NCBI RefSeq assembly: GCF_902859645.1
Contig: NZ_CADIJR010000017.1
Location: 27,391-91,390, forward strand
Reading direction: 5' to 3'
Source: Achromobacter insuavis
GTDB taxonomy: Bacteria; Pseudomonadota; Gammaproteobacteria; Burkholderiales; Burkholderiaceae_B
Length of the DNA: 64,000 bases
Below the pieces are notes generated by a model that made no database searches, was not told the DNA's origin, and saw only the letters and a list, made by a program, of their open reading frames with translations. Both the position numbers and the translations under genes were made by a program. Of this stretch, positions 1-7,140 are shown in pieces. Within the stretch, counting starts at the first letter, position 1. The number at the start of each line of letters is the position of its first letter.

Positions 1-1
1 G

Positions 2-1186
2 ATCGGCGCCGGCCTGATCCTGCTGCTGGCGCTGCTGACCGCGCTCGACGCCATGGCGATCGACATGTACCTGCCGGGCATGCCCGCCATCGCCGAGGAC
101 TTCGGCGTATCGGCCGGACGCATCCAGCAGACGCTTTCCGTATTCCTGGCGGGGCTGGCCATCGGCCAGGCCCTGTACGGCCCGCTGCTGGACCGCTACG
201 GCCGCCGCCTGCCGCTGCTGGCCGGCGTGGCCATCTTCGTCGCGGGCTCGGTGATGGCGGCCCTCGCGTCGACGGTGGAATGGCTGCTGGCCGCCCGCTT
301 CGTGCAGGCGCTGGGCGCGGCGGCGGGCCTGGTGACGCCGCGCGCCATCGTCGCCGACCTGTGCGGCGTGACCGAGTCGGCGCGCATCTTCTCGCTCTTG
401 ATGCAGGTCATGATGATCGCCCCCATCGCCGCGCCGATCCTGGGCGGCAGCCTGCTCGCGCATGGCGGCTGGCGCGGCATCTTCTGGGTGTTGGCGGGCC
501 TGGGCGCGGCCGGACTGGCGTGGGGCTGGCGCGCGCTGCCCGACTCGCTGCCGGCCGAGCGCCGCGCGCCGCTGCATGCCGGCGCCATCCTGCGCGCCTA
601 TGGCCGGCAGCTGCGGCATCCGGCCTTCATGGCCTATACGCTGGCCGGCGGCTTCATCCTGGGGTCGCTGTTCAACTACATCAGCGCGTCGGCCTTCGTG
701 TTCACCGGCCACTTCGGGCTGAGCGCCACGCAGTTCAGCTATCTGTTCGCCGGCAACTCGGTGGCGCTGGTGCTGGGCGGCATGATCAGCAACCGGCTGC
801 TTGACCAAAGACGCTCCGCCGCTGCCATCCTGCTGGCGGGCATCGCGGCACACGCGCTGGCGGGGCTGGTCCTGTTCCTGCTGGCGCGGGCCGGCCAGGC
901 GTCGTTCGCCGTGTACGCGGGCCTGCTGGCCGTCGCCGTCGGCGCGCTCGGGCTGGTCTTCGGCAACCTCACCGCCCTGACCATGAGCCACGCCGGCAAG
1001 CAGGCGGGCGTGGCGTCGGCGCTGATGGGCACGCTGCACTACCTGATGTCGGCCGCCATCGGCTACTCCGTCAGCCTGGCGCCGCAAGGGCCCGCGCTGC
1101 TGCCGCTGGCGATCTGCGCCTGCGGCGCGCTGGCCGCGGGCCTGTGCATGATCGCCATGGCGTCGGCCAAATCGCAGCACCGGTAA
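2..1186 (+). CDS. MFS drug-efflux transporter, Bcr/CflA type (5' partial)
   Basis: This inner-membrane 12-helix proton antiporter resembles the Bcr/CflA (bicyclomycin/chloramphenicol) branch of the major facilitator superfamily. The frame is open to the first bases of the window, so the true start lies upstream; an internal ATG at 53 is not convincing because hydrophobic helix-1 residues precede it. The family hallmark DMYLPGMPAI occurs at the end of helix 1, and LDRYGRRLPLL matches the loop 2-3 motif GxLxDRxGRRxxLL. The C-terminus is complete, with a stop at 1184-1186. The exported compound cannot be told from sequence. Confidence 0.85.
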   Translation: MGAGLILLLALLTALDAMAIDMYLPGMPAIAEDFGVSAGRIQQTLSVFLAGLAIGQALYGPLLDRYGRRLPLLAGVAIFVAGSVMAALASTVEWLLAARFVQALGAAAGLVTPRAIVADLCGVTESARIFSLLMQVMMIAPIAAPILGGSLLAHGGWRGIFWVLAGLGAAGLAWGWRALPDSLPAERRAPLHAGAILRAYGRQLRHPAFMAYTLAGGFILGSLFNYISASAFVFTGHFGLSATQFSYLFAGNSVALVLGGMISNRLLDQRRSAAAILLAGIAAHALAGLVLFLLARAGQASFAVYAGLLAVAVGALGLVFGNLTALTMSHAGKQAGVASALMGTLHYLMSAAIGYSVSLAPQGPALLPLAICACGALAAGLCMIAMASAKSQHR

Positions 1187-1253
1187 ACTGAGCCGGCTTC
1201 CCGGCGCCAACGATGCCGGCCGAACGTTCACGCAATCCGGAGAGCTTCATTCC

Positions 1254-1928
1254 ATGATCCGTCATCTGGTCTCTGCCGCAGCCCTCGCCGTGGCAGGCAG
1301 CGCCACCGCAGCCAGCCCCTCCTTCAACTGCGCCAAAGCCACCACCCCCGTCGAAAAATCCCTATGCGCCAACTCGGCGCTGGCAGACCAGGACGCGGCC
1401 ATCGCGCAGCAATACAAAGCGGTGCGCGGCAAGCTCGACGCCGAGGCCGCCAAGTCGCTGACCAACGACCAGCGCTACTTCCTGGCGGTGCGCGACCAGA
1501 TCTATGCCGACCCCTACTCCGGCAGCACGCCGGCCAAGGCGATCGGCGCCAGCATGCGGTCCCGCCTGGCGTTCCTGAAGGCCATCAACCCGCAGCCACC
1601 CGCCGGCTTCGTCGGCAAGTGGAAGAACATCGAAGGCGAAATCGAGATCAAGCAGGGCGCCGATGGCCAGTTGTTCGTGGAAGCCAACTCGGCCCAGCCC
1701 TACAACGGCCGCTGGGTCTGCGACCTGAGCGGCAAGGGGGTCGTCTCCGGCGACAGCCTGCACGTCACCTACCAGGATGGCCCGCCCTGGGTGCTGTCGC
1801 TGACGCGCCGCGGCGCGGTGCTGGCGGCCCGCGAGATACCGCCCCCCGGCGTCAAGCAGGACGGCTTCGGCCCGCCCTTCTGCGGCATGAACGGCAGCCT
1901 GGGCGAGGACTGGTTCGCGGTGCGCTGA
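1254..1928 (+). CDS. LprI-like (DUF1311) secreted protein
   Basis: This 224-residue protein has a signal peptide of about 20 residues ending near GSATAAS. An LprI/DUF1311 domain follows (about residues 23-105), recognisable from the pattern FNCAKATTPVEKSLCANSALADQD, a cysteine pair with an alpha-helical repeat. Some family members inhibit lysozyme or act in the envelope; most are uncharacterised. The C-terminal half (about 115-224) looks like a separate beta-rich domain with two cysteines (VCDL, PFCGM). It stands alone between the MFS gene and a VOC gene. A second LprI-type gene lies at 23373-24110. Confidence 0.7.
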   Translation: MIRHLVSAAALAVAGSATAASPSFNCAKATTPVEKSLCANSALADQDAAIAQQYKAVRGKLDAEAAKSLTNDQRYFLAVRDQIYADPYSGSTPAKAIGASMRSRLAFLKAINPQPPAGFVGKWKNIEGEIEIKQGADGQLFVEANSAQPYNGRWVCDLSGKGVVSGDSLHVTYQDGPPWVLSLTRRGAVLAAREIPPPGVKQDGFGPPFCGMNGSLGEDWFAVR

Positions 1929-1957
1929 CCAACGACAACACGCAAGGAGCACGCATC

Positions 1958-2365
1958 ATGTTCAGTCATATCACCGTCGGCGTCAGCGACCTGGCGCGCG
2001 CCTCGGACTTCTACGACGCCATCCTCGAGCCGCTCGGCCTGCGCCAGCGGCCGGTCACGCCGGACGGCGGTCCCGCATCGCGCTGCTGGATCGTTCCCGG
2101 CGCGACATTGCCGCGCTTCTATGCCTATGCGCCGTTCAACGGGCAACCCCCGAGCGCCGGCAACGGCAGCATGGTGGCTTTCCTCGCACCCGACGCACAG
2201 GCAGTGGACCGCGCCCATGCCGCCGGCCTGGCCGCGGGCGGCGCGGATGAGGGAGCTCCCGGTCCCCGGCCGCATTACGGCGACGGCTACTACGGCGCCT
2301 ATCTGCGCGACCCCGACGGCAACAAGATCCATCTCGTGTATCGCGGGGATCTTCCCCGGCGTTGA
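1958..2365 (+). CDS. VOC/glyoxalase-fold family protein
   Basis: This is a 135-residue single-domain vicinal-oxygen-chelate protein. The N-terminal FSHITVGVSDLARASDFYDAIL is the typical first beta-alpha-beta unit with a metal-ligand His near residue 4. The C-terminal YLRDPDGNKIHLVYRG is the classic last strand. The ATG at 1958 is preceded by AAGGAGC, a good ribosome-binding site. Related proteins include glyoxalase I-like isomerases, dioxygenases and fosfomycin-resistance enzymes, so the substrate is unknown. It sits 29 bp after the LprI-like gene. Confidence 0.8.
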   Translation: MFSHITVGVSDLARASDFYDAILEPLGLRQRPVTPDGGPASRCWIVPGATLPRFYAYAPFNGQPPSAGNGSMVAFLAPDAQAVDRAHAAGLAAGGADEGAPGPRPHYGDGYYGAYLRDPDGNKIHLVYRGDLPRR

Positions 2366-2390
2366 GGTATCACATATCGCGATAACGGAG

Positions 2391-2426
2391 TTCATATGAC
2401 CGCCGCGGCCGCGGCGGTTATATGAA
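2391..2426. repeat. 36-bp near-perfect palindrome upstream of the CMD/ABC operon
   Basis: The 18-bp core CCGCCGCGGCCGCGGCGG is a perfect palindrome. It is flanked by A/T and TTCATAT/ATATGAA arms, so 36 bp are symmetric except for one mismatched pair. Two shorter dyads lie nearby: TATCGCGATA at 2375-2384 and ACATATGT at 2433-2440. There is no following T-tract, which argues against a simple terminator. An operator or a cruciform-forming element before the gene starting at 2501 is possible. Confidence 0.6.
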
Positions 2427-2500
2427 TATGGGACATATGTATTTCTCCCGGCGCGCCGCGCTGGCTAGGATGCAGGCGTCAGTCAATCACCGTATCCATC

Positions 2501-3052
2501 GTGTCCCGCCTTTCTCCCCCGGATCCGAGCAAGCTCGATCCCGACACCGCCGCCCTCTACCAACAGCTGCTCAAAGACTACGGCCCCTACGCCAACATGC
2601 TTGGCGCGTTCCTGCCGCGGCCGCCGGCGCTCAGGCATCTGTTCTCCTATCTCGTCGCGTCCAAGAAGGATGGCCTGATTTCGCCGCGCCATCTCGAAAT
2701 CGCCTTGCTGGCCGCCTCCAAGGCGCATGCCTGCCACTACTGCGTGGCGCTGCATGAACCCAAGCTGGCGTCGCAGGGCATTTCGCAGGAGGCCATCGAC
2801 CGCCTGCTGGAACCGCAGGTGCCGGGCCTGGACGACCATGATCTGGCCGTGCGCGACTACGCCGTGGCGGTGACGCTGGACGCCGCGCGCATCAGCGACG
2901 AACTGCGCGCCCGCGTCAGCCGCTATTACGACGAAGCCGGCGTGGTCGAATTGACGATCCGCATCGCGCTGTGCAGTTTCTTCAAGCGATTCAACGAAGC
3001 CCTGGAAGTGCCGGCCGAAGACGTGGTGGCTTTCGAACTGTCGTCCACCTGA
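2501..3052 (+). CDS. Carboxymuconolactone decarboxylase/AhpD-like family protein
   Basis: This 183-residue all-helical protein carries HACHYCVALHE at about residues 78-88. That is the AhpD-type CxxC with a downstream His that serves peroxidase/disulfide chemistry in alkylhydroperoxidase D-like proteins. The start is a GTG at 2501. No good ribosome-binding site is visible, so the start is somewhat uncertain. It lies 11 bp upstream of the ABC ATPase gene and probably shares its operon. A thiol-peroxidase or decarboxylase role linked to the imported substrate is inference; the family is broad. Confidence 0.7.
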   Translation: MSRLSPPDPSKLDPDTAALYQQLLKDYGPYANMLGAFLPRPPALRHLFSYLVASKKDGLISPRHLEIALLAASKAHACHYCVALHEPKLASQGISQEAIDRLLEPQVPGLDDHDLAVRDYAVAVTLDAARISDELRARVSRYYDEAGVVELTIRIALCSFFKRFNEALEVPAEDVVAFELSST

Positions 3053-3063
3053 GCGGGTCCCGC

Positions 3064-3858
3064 ATGTCGAGCGTTTCCGTTCCCAAGCTGCAGGTCCGCG
3101 GCATCAGCAAGCATTTCCATGGCGACCAGGGCAGCGTGCAGGTGCTGGACGACATCAGCCTGGAGGCCGCCAGCGGCGAATTCGTCAGCATCATCGGCCC
3201 CTCGGGCTGCGGCAAATCCACCCTGTTCAACATCCTCACCGGCCTGCTGGAGCCCGACAGCGGCAGCATCGCGCTCGATGGCAAGCCGGTGGCCGACCTG
3301 CGCGGCCGCGTCGGCTACATGCTGCAGCGCGACCTGCTGATGCCCTGGCGCACGGTGCTGGACAACGTGATCGTCGGGCTGGAAGTGCGCGGCACGCCGC
3401 GCGCCGAATCGGTCGAGCGCGCCCGCGAATACCTGCACACCTTCGGCCTGCTGCAGTTCCAGGACAGCTACCCCAAGGCCCTGTCGGGCGGCATGCGGCA
3501 GCGCGTGGCGCTGGCCCGCACGCTGCTGCCCGATCCCGACGTGCTGCTGCTGGACGAACCCTTCTCCGCCCTGGACTACCAGACGCGCCTGTTCCTGGAA
3601 ACCATGCTCGCCGACACGGCGCGCAGGCAGGGCAAGACCGTGGTGCTGGTGACGCACGACATCGACGAAGCCATCGCGCTGTCGCAACGCATCTTCGTCC
3701 TGAGCGCCCGGCCCGGCCGCCTCAAGCGCGTCCATGACATCGCGCTGGGCGCGCAGGCATCGCCGCTGGCGGCGCGGCGCGATCCGCGCTTCTCTTCCTA
3801 TTTCGACACCCTCTGCCAGGAACTGGACATCCAGACCGGGCAGGCGGAGGCCGCATGA
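3064..3858 (+). CDS. ABC transporter ATPase, SsuB/TauB/NrtD type
   Basis: This 264-residue nucleotide-binding subunit has Walker A GPSGCGKST (residues 45-53), Q-loop MLQRDLLMPWRT, signature LSGGMRQRVALAR (140-152) and Walker B VLLLDEPFSALD (160-171). The H-loop is VTHDIDEA. The MPWRTVLDNV stretch is typical of the nitrate/sulfonate/taurine (NitT/TauT) class. Its last codons overlap the permease start by 4 bp, implying translational coupling. It powers import with the permease at 3855-4682 and the binding protein at 4692-5651. Confidence 0.9.
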   Translation: MSSVSVPKLQVRGISKHFHGDQGSVQVLDDISLEAASGEFVSIIGPSGCGKSTLFNILTGLLEPDSGSIALDGKPVADLRGRVGYMLQRDLLMPWRTVLDNVIVGLEVRGTPRAESVERAREYLHTFGLLQFQDSYPKALSGGMRQRVALARTLLPDPDVLLLDEPFSALDYQTRLFLETMLADTARRQGKTVVLVTHDIDEAIALSQRIFVLSARPGRLKRVHDIALGAQASPLAARRDPRFSSYFDTLCQELDIQTGQAEAA

Positions 3859-4682
3859 GCACCACCCTGTCCACGCCCGCGCCCGCCGCGCCGCGTCCGC
3901 GCCGCTTGCGCCCGCCCGTGCTGGTCGCCCAGCTCGCCATCCTGGTCATCCTGTTCGGCAGCTGGGAACTGGGCGTGCGCGCGGGCTACATCAACGGCTT
4001 CCTGTTCGGCTCGCCGGCCGGCGTGGTGGACGCCGCCTGGAAGCTGATCCGCTCCGGCGAACTGGCCGAACATGCGGCCTACACGCTGTGGGCGTCGGCC
4101 CTGGGCTTCGTGGTCGGCACCGCCCTGGGGACCGTGCCCGGCCTGTCGCTGTGGTATTCGCCCTACGCCGCCAAGGTAGTGGAGCCGATCCTGGTGGCCA
4201 TCAACAGCGTTCCCAAGATCGCCTTCGCCCCGCTGGTCATCCTGTGGTTCGGCACCGGCGTCATCTCCAAGGTGGCGCTGTCGATCTCGCTGACCGCCAT
4301 CGTCGCGCTGCTGGCCGCCTTCCAGGCCGCCAAGGACACCGACCCGGACATCCAGCGCATGATGGTGTCGCTGGGCGCCACCAAGGGCCAGGTGTTCGGC
4401 AAGGTGGTGGTGCCCGCCGCCCTGCCCTACATCATCAGCACCTTCCGCATCAATATCGGCTTCGCGCTGGTCGGCACCGTGGTGGGCGAATTCATTTCGT
4501 CCAAGTACGGCATCGGCCACGTCATCTTCGTGGCTTCGTCGCTGTATGACCTGAACACGGTCTGGGTCGGCATCTTCACGCTCATGCTGCTGGGCTTCGT
4601 GCTCTACGCCGGCGTGGACATCGCCGAGAAACGACTGCTGCGCTGGAAAGACCAGACCTACGCCACCCAATTCAAACTCTGA
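3855..4682 (+). CDS. ABC transporter permease, SsuC/TauC type
   Basis: This 275-residue inner-membrane subunit has about six helices and the BPD_transp_1 fold. The EAA-loop region reads VSLGATKGQVFGKVVVPAALPYIISTFRINIGFALVGTVVGEF, matching NitT/TauT permeases. The start overlaps the ATPase stop (ATGA arrangement). Together with its neighbours it completes an importer for an anionic or small organic substrate such as a sulfonate, nitrate or pyrimidine precursor. The exact substrate is not deducible. Confidence 0.9.
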   Translation: MSTTLSTPAPAAPRPRRLRPPVLVAQLAILVILFGSWELGVRAGYINGFLFGSPAGVVDAAWKLIRSGELAEHAAYTLWASALGFVVGTALGTVPGLSLWYSPYAAKVVEPILVAINSVPKIAFAPLVILWFGTGVISKVALSISLTAIVALLAAFQAAKDTDPDIQRMMVSLGATKGQVFGKVVVPAALPYIISTFRINIGFALVGTVVGEFISSKYGIGHVIFVASSLYDLNTVWVGIFTLMLLGFVLYAGVDIAEKRLLRWKDQTYATQFKL

Positions 4683-4691
4683 TCCCGCCCC

Positions 4692-5651
4692 ATGAAGCGT
4701 ACCCGCCTGGCGCTCGCCGCCGCCCTGTCTCTTTTCAGCCTGGCCGCCCACGCCAACGACAAAGCCGTGGTGTCCGCGGCGTTCAAGTCGGTCTTCTACC
4801 TGCCGGTGTACTTCGCCGAAGAGCACGGCTATTTCAAGGAAGAAGGCCTGGACGTACGCATCGACGTCGCCTCGTCCTCGACCAACGCCCTGGCCGCGGT
4901 CATCTCCAGGAGCGCCGACTTCTCGCTGCATGGCCCCGAATGGACCGCCATCTCGTTCGGCCGCGGCGCGCCCGTCAAGGTCGTGGGCGGCACGCTCAAC
5001 CGCCTGGGCGTCTGGCTGACGTGCAAGTCCTCCTTCGCCTTCAAGGACTTCACCAGCCTGAAGGGCGCCACGGTCGCCACCGGCGCCATGCCGACCACCA
5101 GCACCTCGGCCTTCCTGAAGATCGTCCGCAAGGCCGGCCTCGATCCGAAGCGCGACCTGAACCTGCTGGAAGTGCCGTTGGGCAACGAGGTCGGCCCGCT
5201 GGCGGCCGGCCAGGCCGACTGCGCCGTGCTGTACGAGCCGGGCGCCTCGCAGGCCGAGGCCCAGGGCTACAAGGTGGTGTCCGCCTTCTCGCGCGAGATC
5301 GGCCCCTACACCTTCTCGGCCATCTCGACCCGGCAGGATATCGACCCCAAGGTGTCGCAAAAGCTGGTCTCGGGACTGGACCGCGCGCTCAAGGCCATCC
5401 GCAAGGATCCCGAGGCGGCGGTGCAGAGCGGCCTGAAGCTGTTCCCCAACCTGCCGCCCGAGGTGGTGCGCAAGTCGGTGACGCGCCTGATCGAGGACGG
5501 CGTGTTCGCCGACTCCGTGGCCATCCCGCCGCAGGCGCTGACCGATGCGCTGCAGACGCAGGTGGACCTGGGCAACCTGGACAAGATCCCCGCCGATCCG
5601 CGCTGGCTGGACCTGGACTGGGCCAACCGCATCGCGGGCAAGGCCTACTGA
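4692..5651 (+). CDS. ABC transporter substrate-binding protein, NMT1/SsuA-like
   Basis: This 319-residue periplasmic binding protein has a signal peptide cleaved after about residue 21 (LFSLAAHA). The mature part has the NMT1/ThiY/SsuA profile: VFYLPVYFAEEHGYFKEEGLDV at the N-terminus and SADFSLHGPEW for the first ligand loop. The gene follows the permease by 9 bp and closes the operon. No catabolic enzyme is encoded immediately downstream to reveal the ligand. Confidence 0.88.
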   Translation: MKRTRLALAAALSLFSLAAHANDKAVVSAAFKSVFYLPVYFAEEHGYFKEEGLDVRIDVASSSTNALAAVISRSADFSLHGPEWTAISFGRGAPVKVVGGTLNRLGVWLTCKSSFAFKDFTSLKGATVATGAMPTTSTSAFLKIVRKAGLDPKRDLNLLEVPLGNEVGPLAAGQADCAVLYEPGASQAEAQGYKVVSAFSREIGPYTFSAISTRQDIDPKVSQKLVSGLDRALKAIRKDPEAAVQSGLKLFPNLPPEVVRKSVTRLIEDGVFADSVAIPPQALTDALQTQVDLGNLDKIPADPRWLDLDWANRIAGKAY

Positions 5652-5822
5652 GCGCTGGCGGCGCCGAGCCCGCCGCCGGGCGCGGATGCGGGCCGGCGAT
5701 CCCCCCGGCGGCCTGCCCCCGCCGGCTCTTAACAATTCGTTGACGCCACCCGGCCTACAGTCCATCATCATCAATCGAAAGCGGGCCCCCGCCGCTCGCC
5801 GTCGACAGGAGCCCATCCTGGT

Positions 5823-7130
5823 ATGAATGAAGCGCCGGCTGACGATCCCCCCGCATCCCTCCCCCGATTCCTGCTCGCCATCCTCCTGACCGGCCTGACC
5901 GCCGGCCTGGGCGGCATGCTGCTGGGCATGTTGCTGCACGCCGTGCAGCACCTGGCGTACGGCTACAGCCTGGACCGCATCGTCGGGACCGAAACCTTCC
6001 TCCAGGGCGTCGAAGCCGCCAGCGACGTCCGCCGCCTGGCGGTGTTGATGCTGTGCGGCCTGGTGGCCGGCGGCGGCTGGTGGCTGGTCTACCGCTTCGG
6101 ACGGCCGCTGGTCAGCGTGACACAGGCGGTGCAGGACCCCGCCGCCCGCATGCCGGCCAGGACCACCCTGGCGCATGCCCTGCTGCAGATCGTGACCGTC
6201 GGGCTGGGATCGCCCCTGGGGCGCGAAGTGGCGCCGCGCGAGGTCGGCGCGCTGGCGGCCGGCGGCGTATCGGCATGGCTGCGCCTGCCGCCCGACCAGC
6301 GCCGGTTGATCGTCGCGTGCGGCGCGGGCGCGGGCCTGGCCGCCGTGTACAACGTGCCGCTGGGCGCGGCGCTGTTCGTGCTGGAAGTATTGCTGGGCAC
6401 GTTCGCGTGGCCCGCGGCGGCCGTGGCACTGGCCACATGCAGCATCGGCGCCGTCGTCGCCTGGATCGGGCTGGGCAACGAAATCCAATACGCGGTGCCG
6501 CCGATGACGGCGGGCGCCAGCCTGATCGTCTGGGCGGTGCTGGCCGGGCCGGTCTTCGGCGTGGCGGCGCACGCTTTCGTGCAACTGACATCGGCCGCGC
6601 GGCGCCAGGCGGCGCGCGGCTGGCGGCTGCCGCTGGCGGCACTGGTGAACTTCACGCTGATCGGCGTCCTGGCGGTCTTCCTGCCGGCGCTGCTGGGCAA
6701 CGGCAAGGGCCCGGCCCAGCTGGGCTTCAGCAGCGAACTGACCCTGGGCATGGCGGCCCTGCTGCTGGTGTTGAAGGTGGCGATCACCAGCGGTTCGCTG
6801 CGCGCCGGCGCGTCCGGCGGCCTGCTGACGCCGGGCATCGCCATCGGCGCCCTGCTGGCGGTGGTGCTGGGCGGCGCCTGGAACCTGATCTGGCCCGACG
6901 CGCCGCCCGGCGCCTACGCCGTGGTGGGCGCGGCGGCCTTCCTGGCGGCCTCGATGCGCATGCCGCTGACGGCCACCGTCCTGCTCCTGGAATTCACGCG
7001 CGTGGACCAGGGGTTCCTGGTGCCGATGATCCTGGCGGTGGCCGGCGCCACCGCCACCCACCATTTTTGCGCGGCCCGGACCGCCCGGACGCCGGCAGCG
7101 GCTGGCGCGCCGCTGCGCGGCTCGACATGA
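5823..7130 (+). CDS. ClC family chloride channel/antiporter
   Basis: This 435-residue, roughly 10-12-helix membrane protein contains GSPLGREVAPREVGAL (about residues 123-138). This corresponds to the ClC filter segment GREGP, here altered to GREVAP as in one bacterial subgroup. Further motifs are AGAGLAAVYNVPLGAALFVLE and GASGGLLTPGIAIGALL near the C-terminus. No CBS domains follow. It lies 10 bp upstream of the YdeP-type oxidoreductase, suggesting co-transcription. ClC antiporters support acid tolerance in some bacteria; transport direction and stoichiometry here are unknown. Confidence 0.88.
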   Translation: MNEAPADDPPASLPRFLLAILLTGLTAGLGGMLLGMLLHAVQHLAYGYSLDRIVGTETFLQGVEAASDVRRLAVLMLCGLVAGGGWWLVYRFGRPLVSVTQAVQDPAARMPARTTLAHALLQIVTVGLGSPLGREVAPREVGALAAGGVSAWLRLPPDQRRLIVACGAGAGLAAVYNVPLGAALFVLEVLLGTFAWPAAAVALATCSIGAVVAWIGLGNEIQYAVPPMTAGASLIVWAVLAGPVFGVAAHAFVQLTSAARRQAARGWRLPLAALVNFTLIGVLAVFLPALLGNGKGPAQLGFSSELTLGMAALLLVLKVAITSGSLRAGASGGLLTPGIAIGALLAVVLGGAWNLIWPDAPPGAYAVVGAAAFLAASMRMPLTATVLLLEFTRVDQGFLVPMILAVAGATATHHFCAARTARTPAAAGAPLRGST

Positions 7131-7140
7131 AGAGGCTCAC

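Noticed and set aside
5652-5822. Possible promoter or small gene between the binding protein and ClC genes
   Set aside because: TTGACG is followed by TACAGT at too short a spacing, and no supported open frame was found.
3798-7064. Long open frame on the minus strand opposite the ABC and ClC genes
   Set aside because: It lies antisense to well-supported genes, is rich in Arg/Gly/Gln/His as expected for a high-GC shadow frame, and has no recognisable domain.
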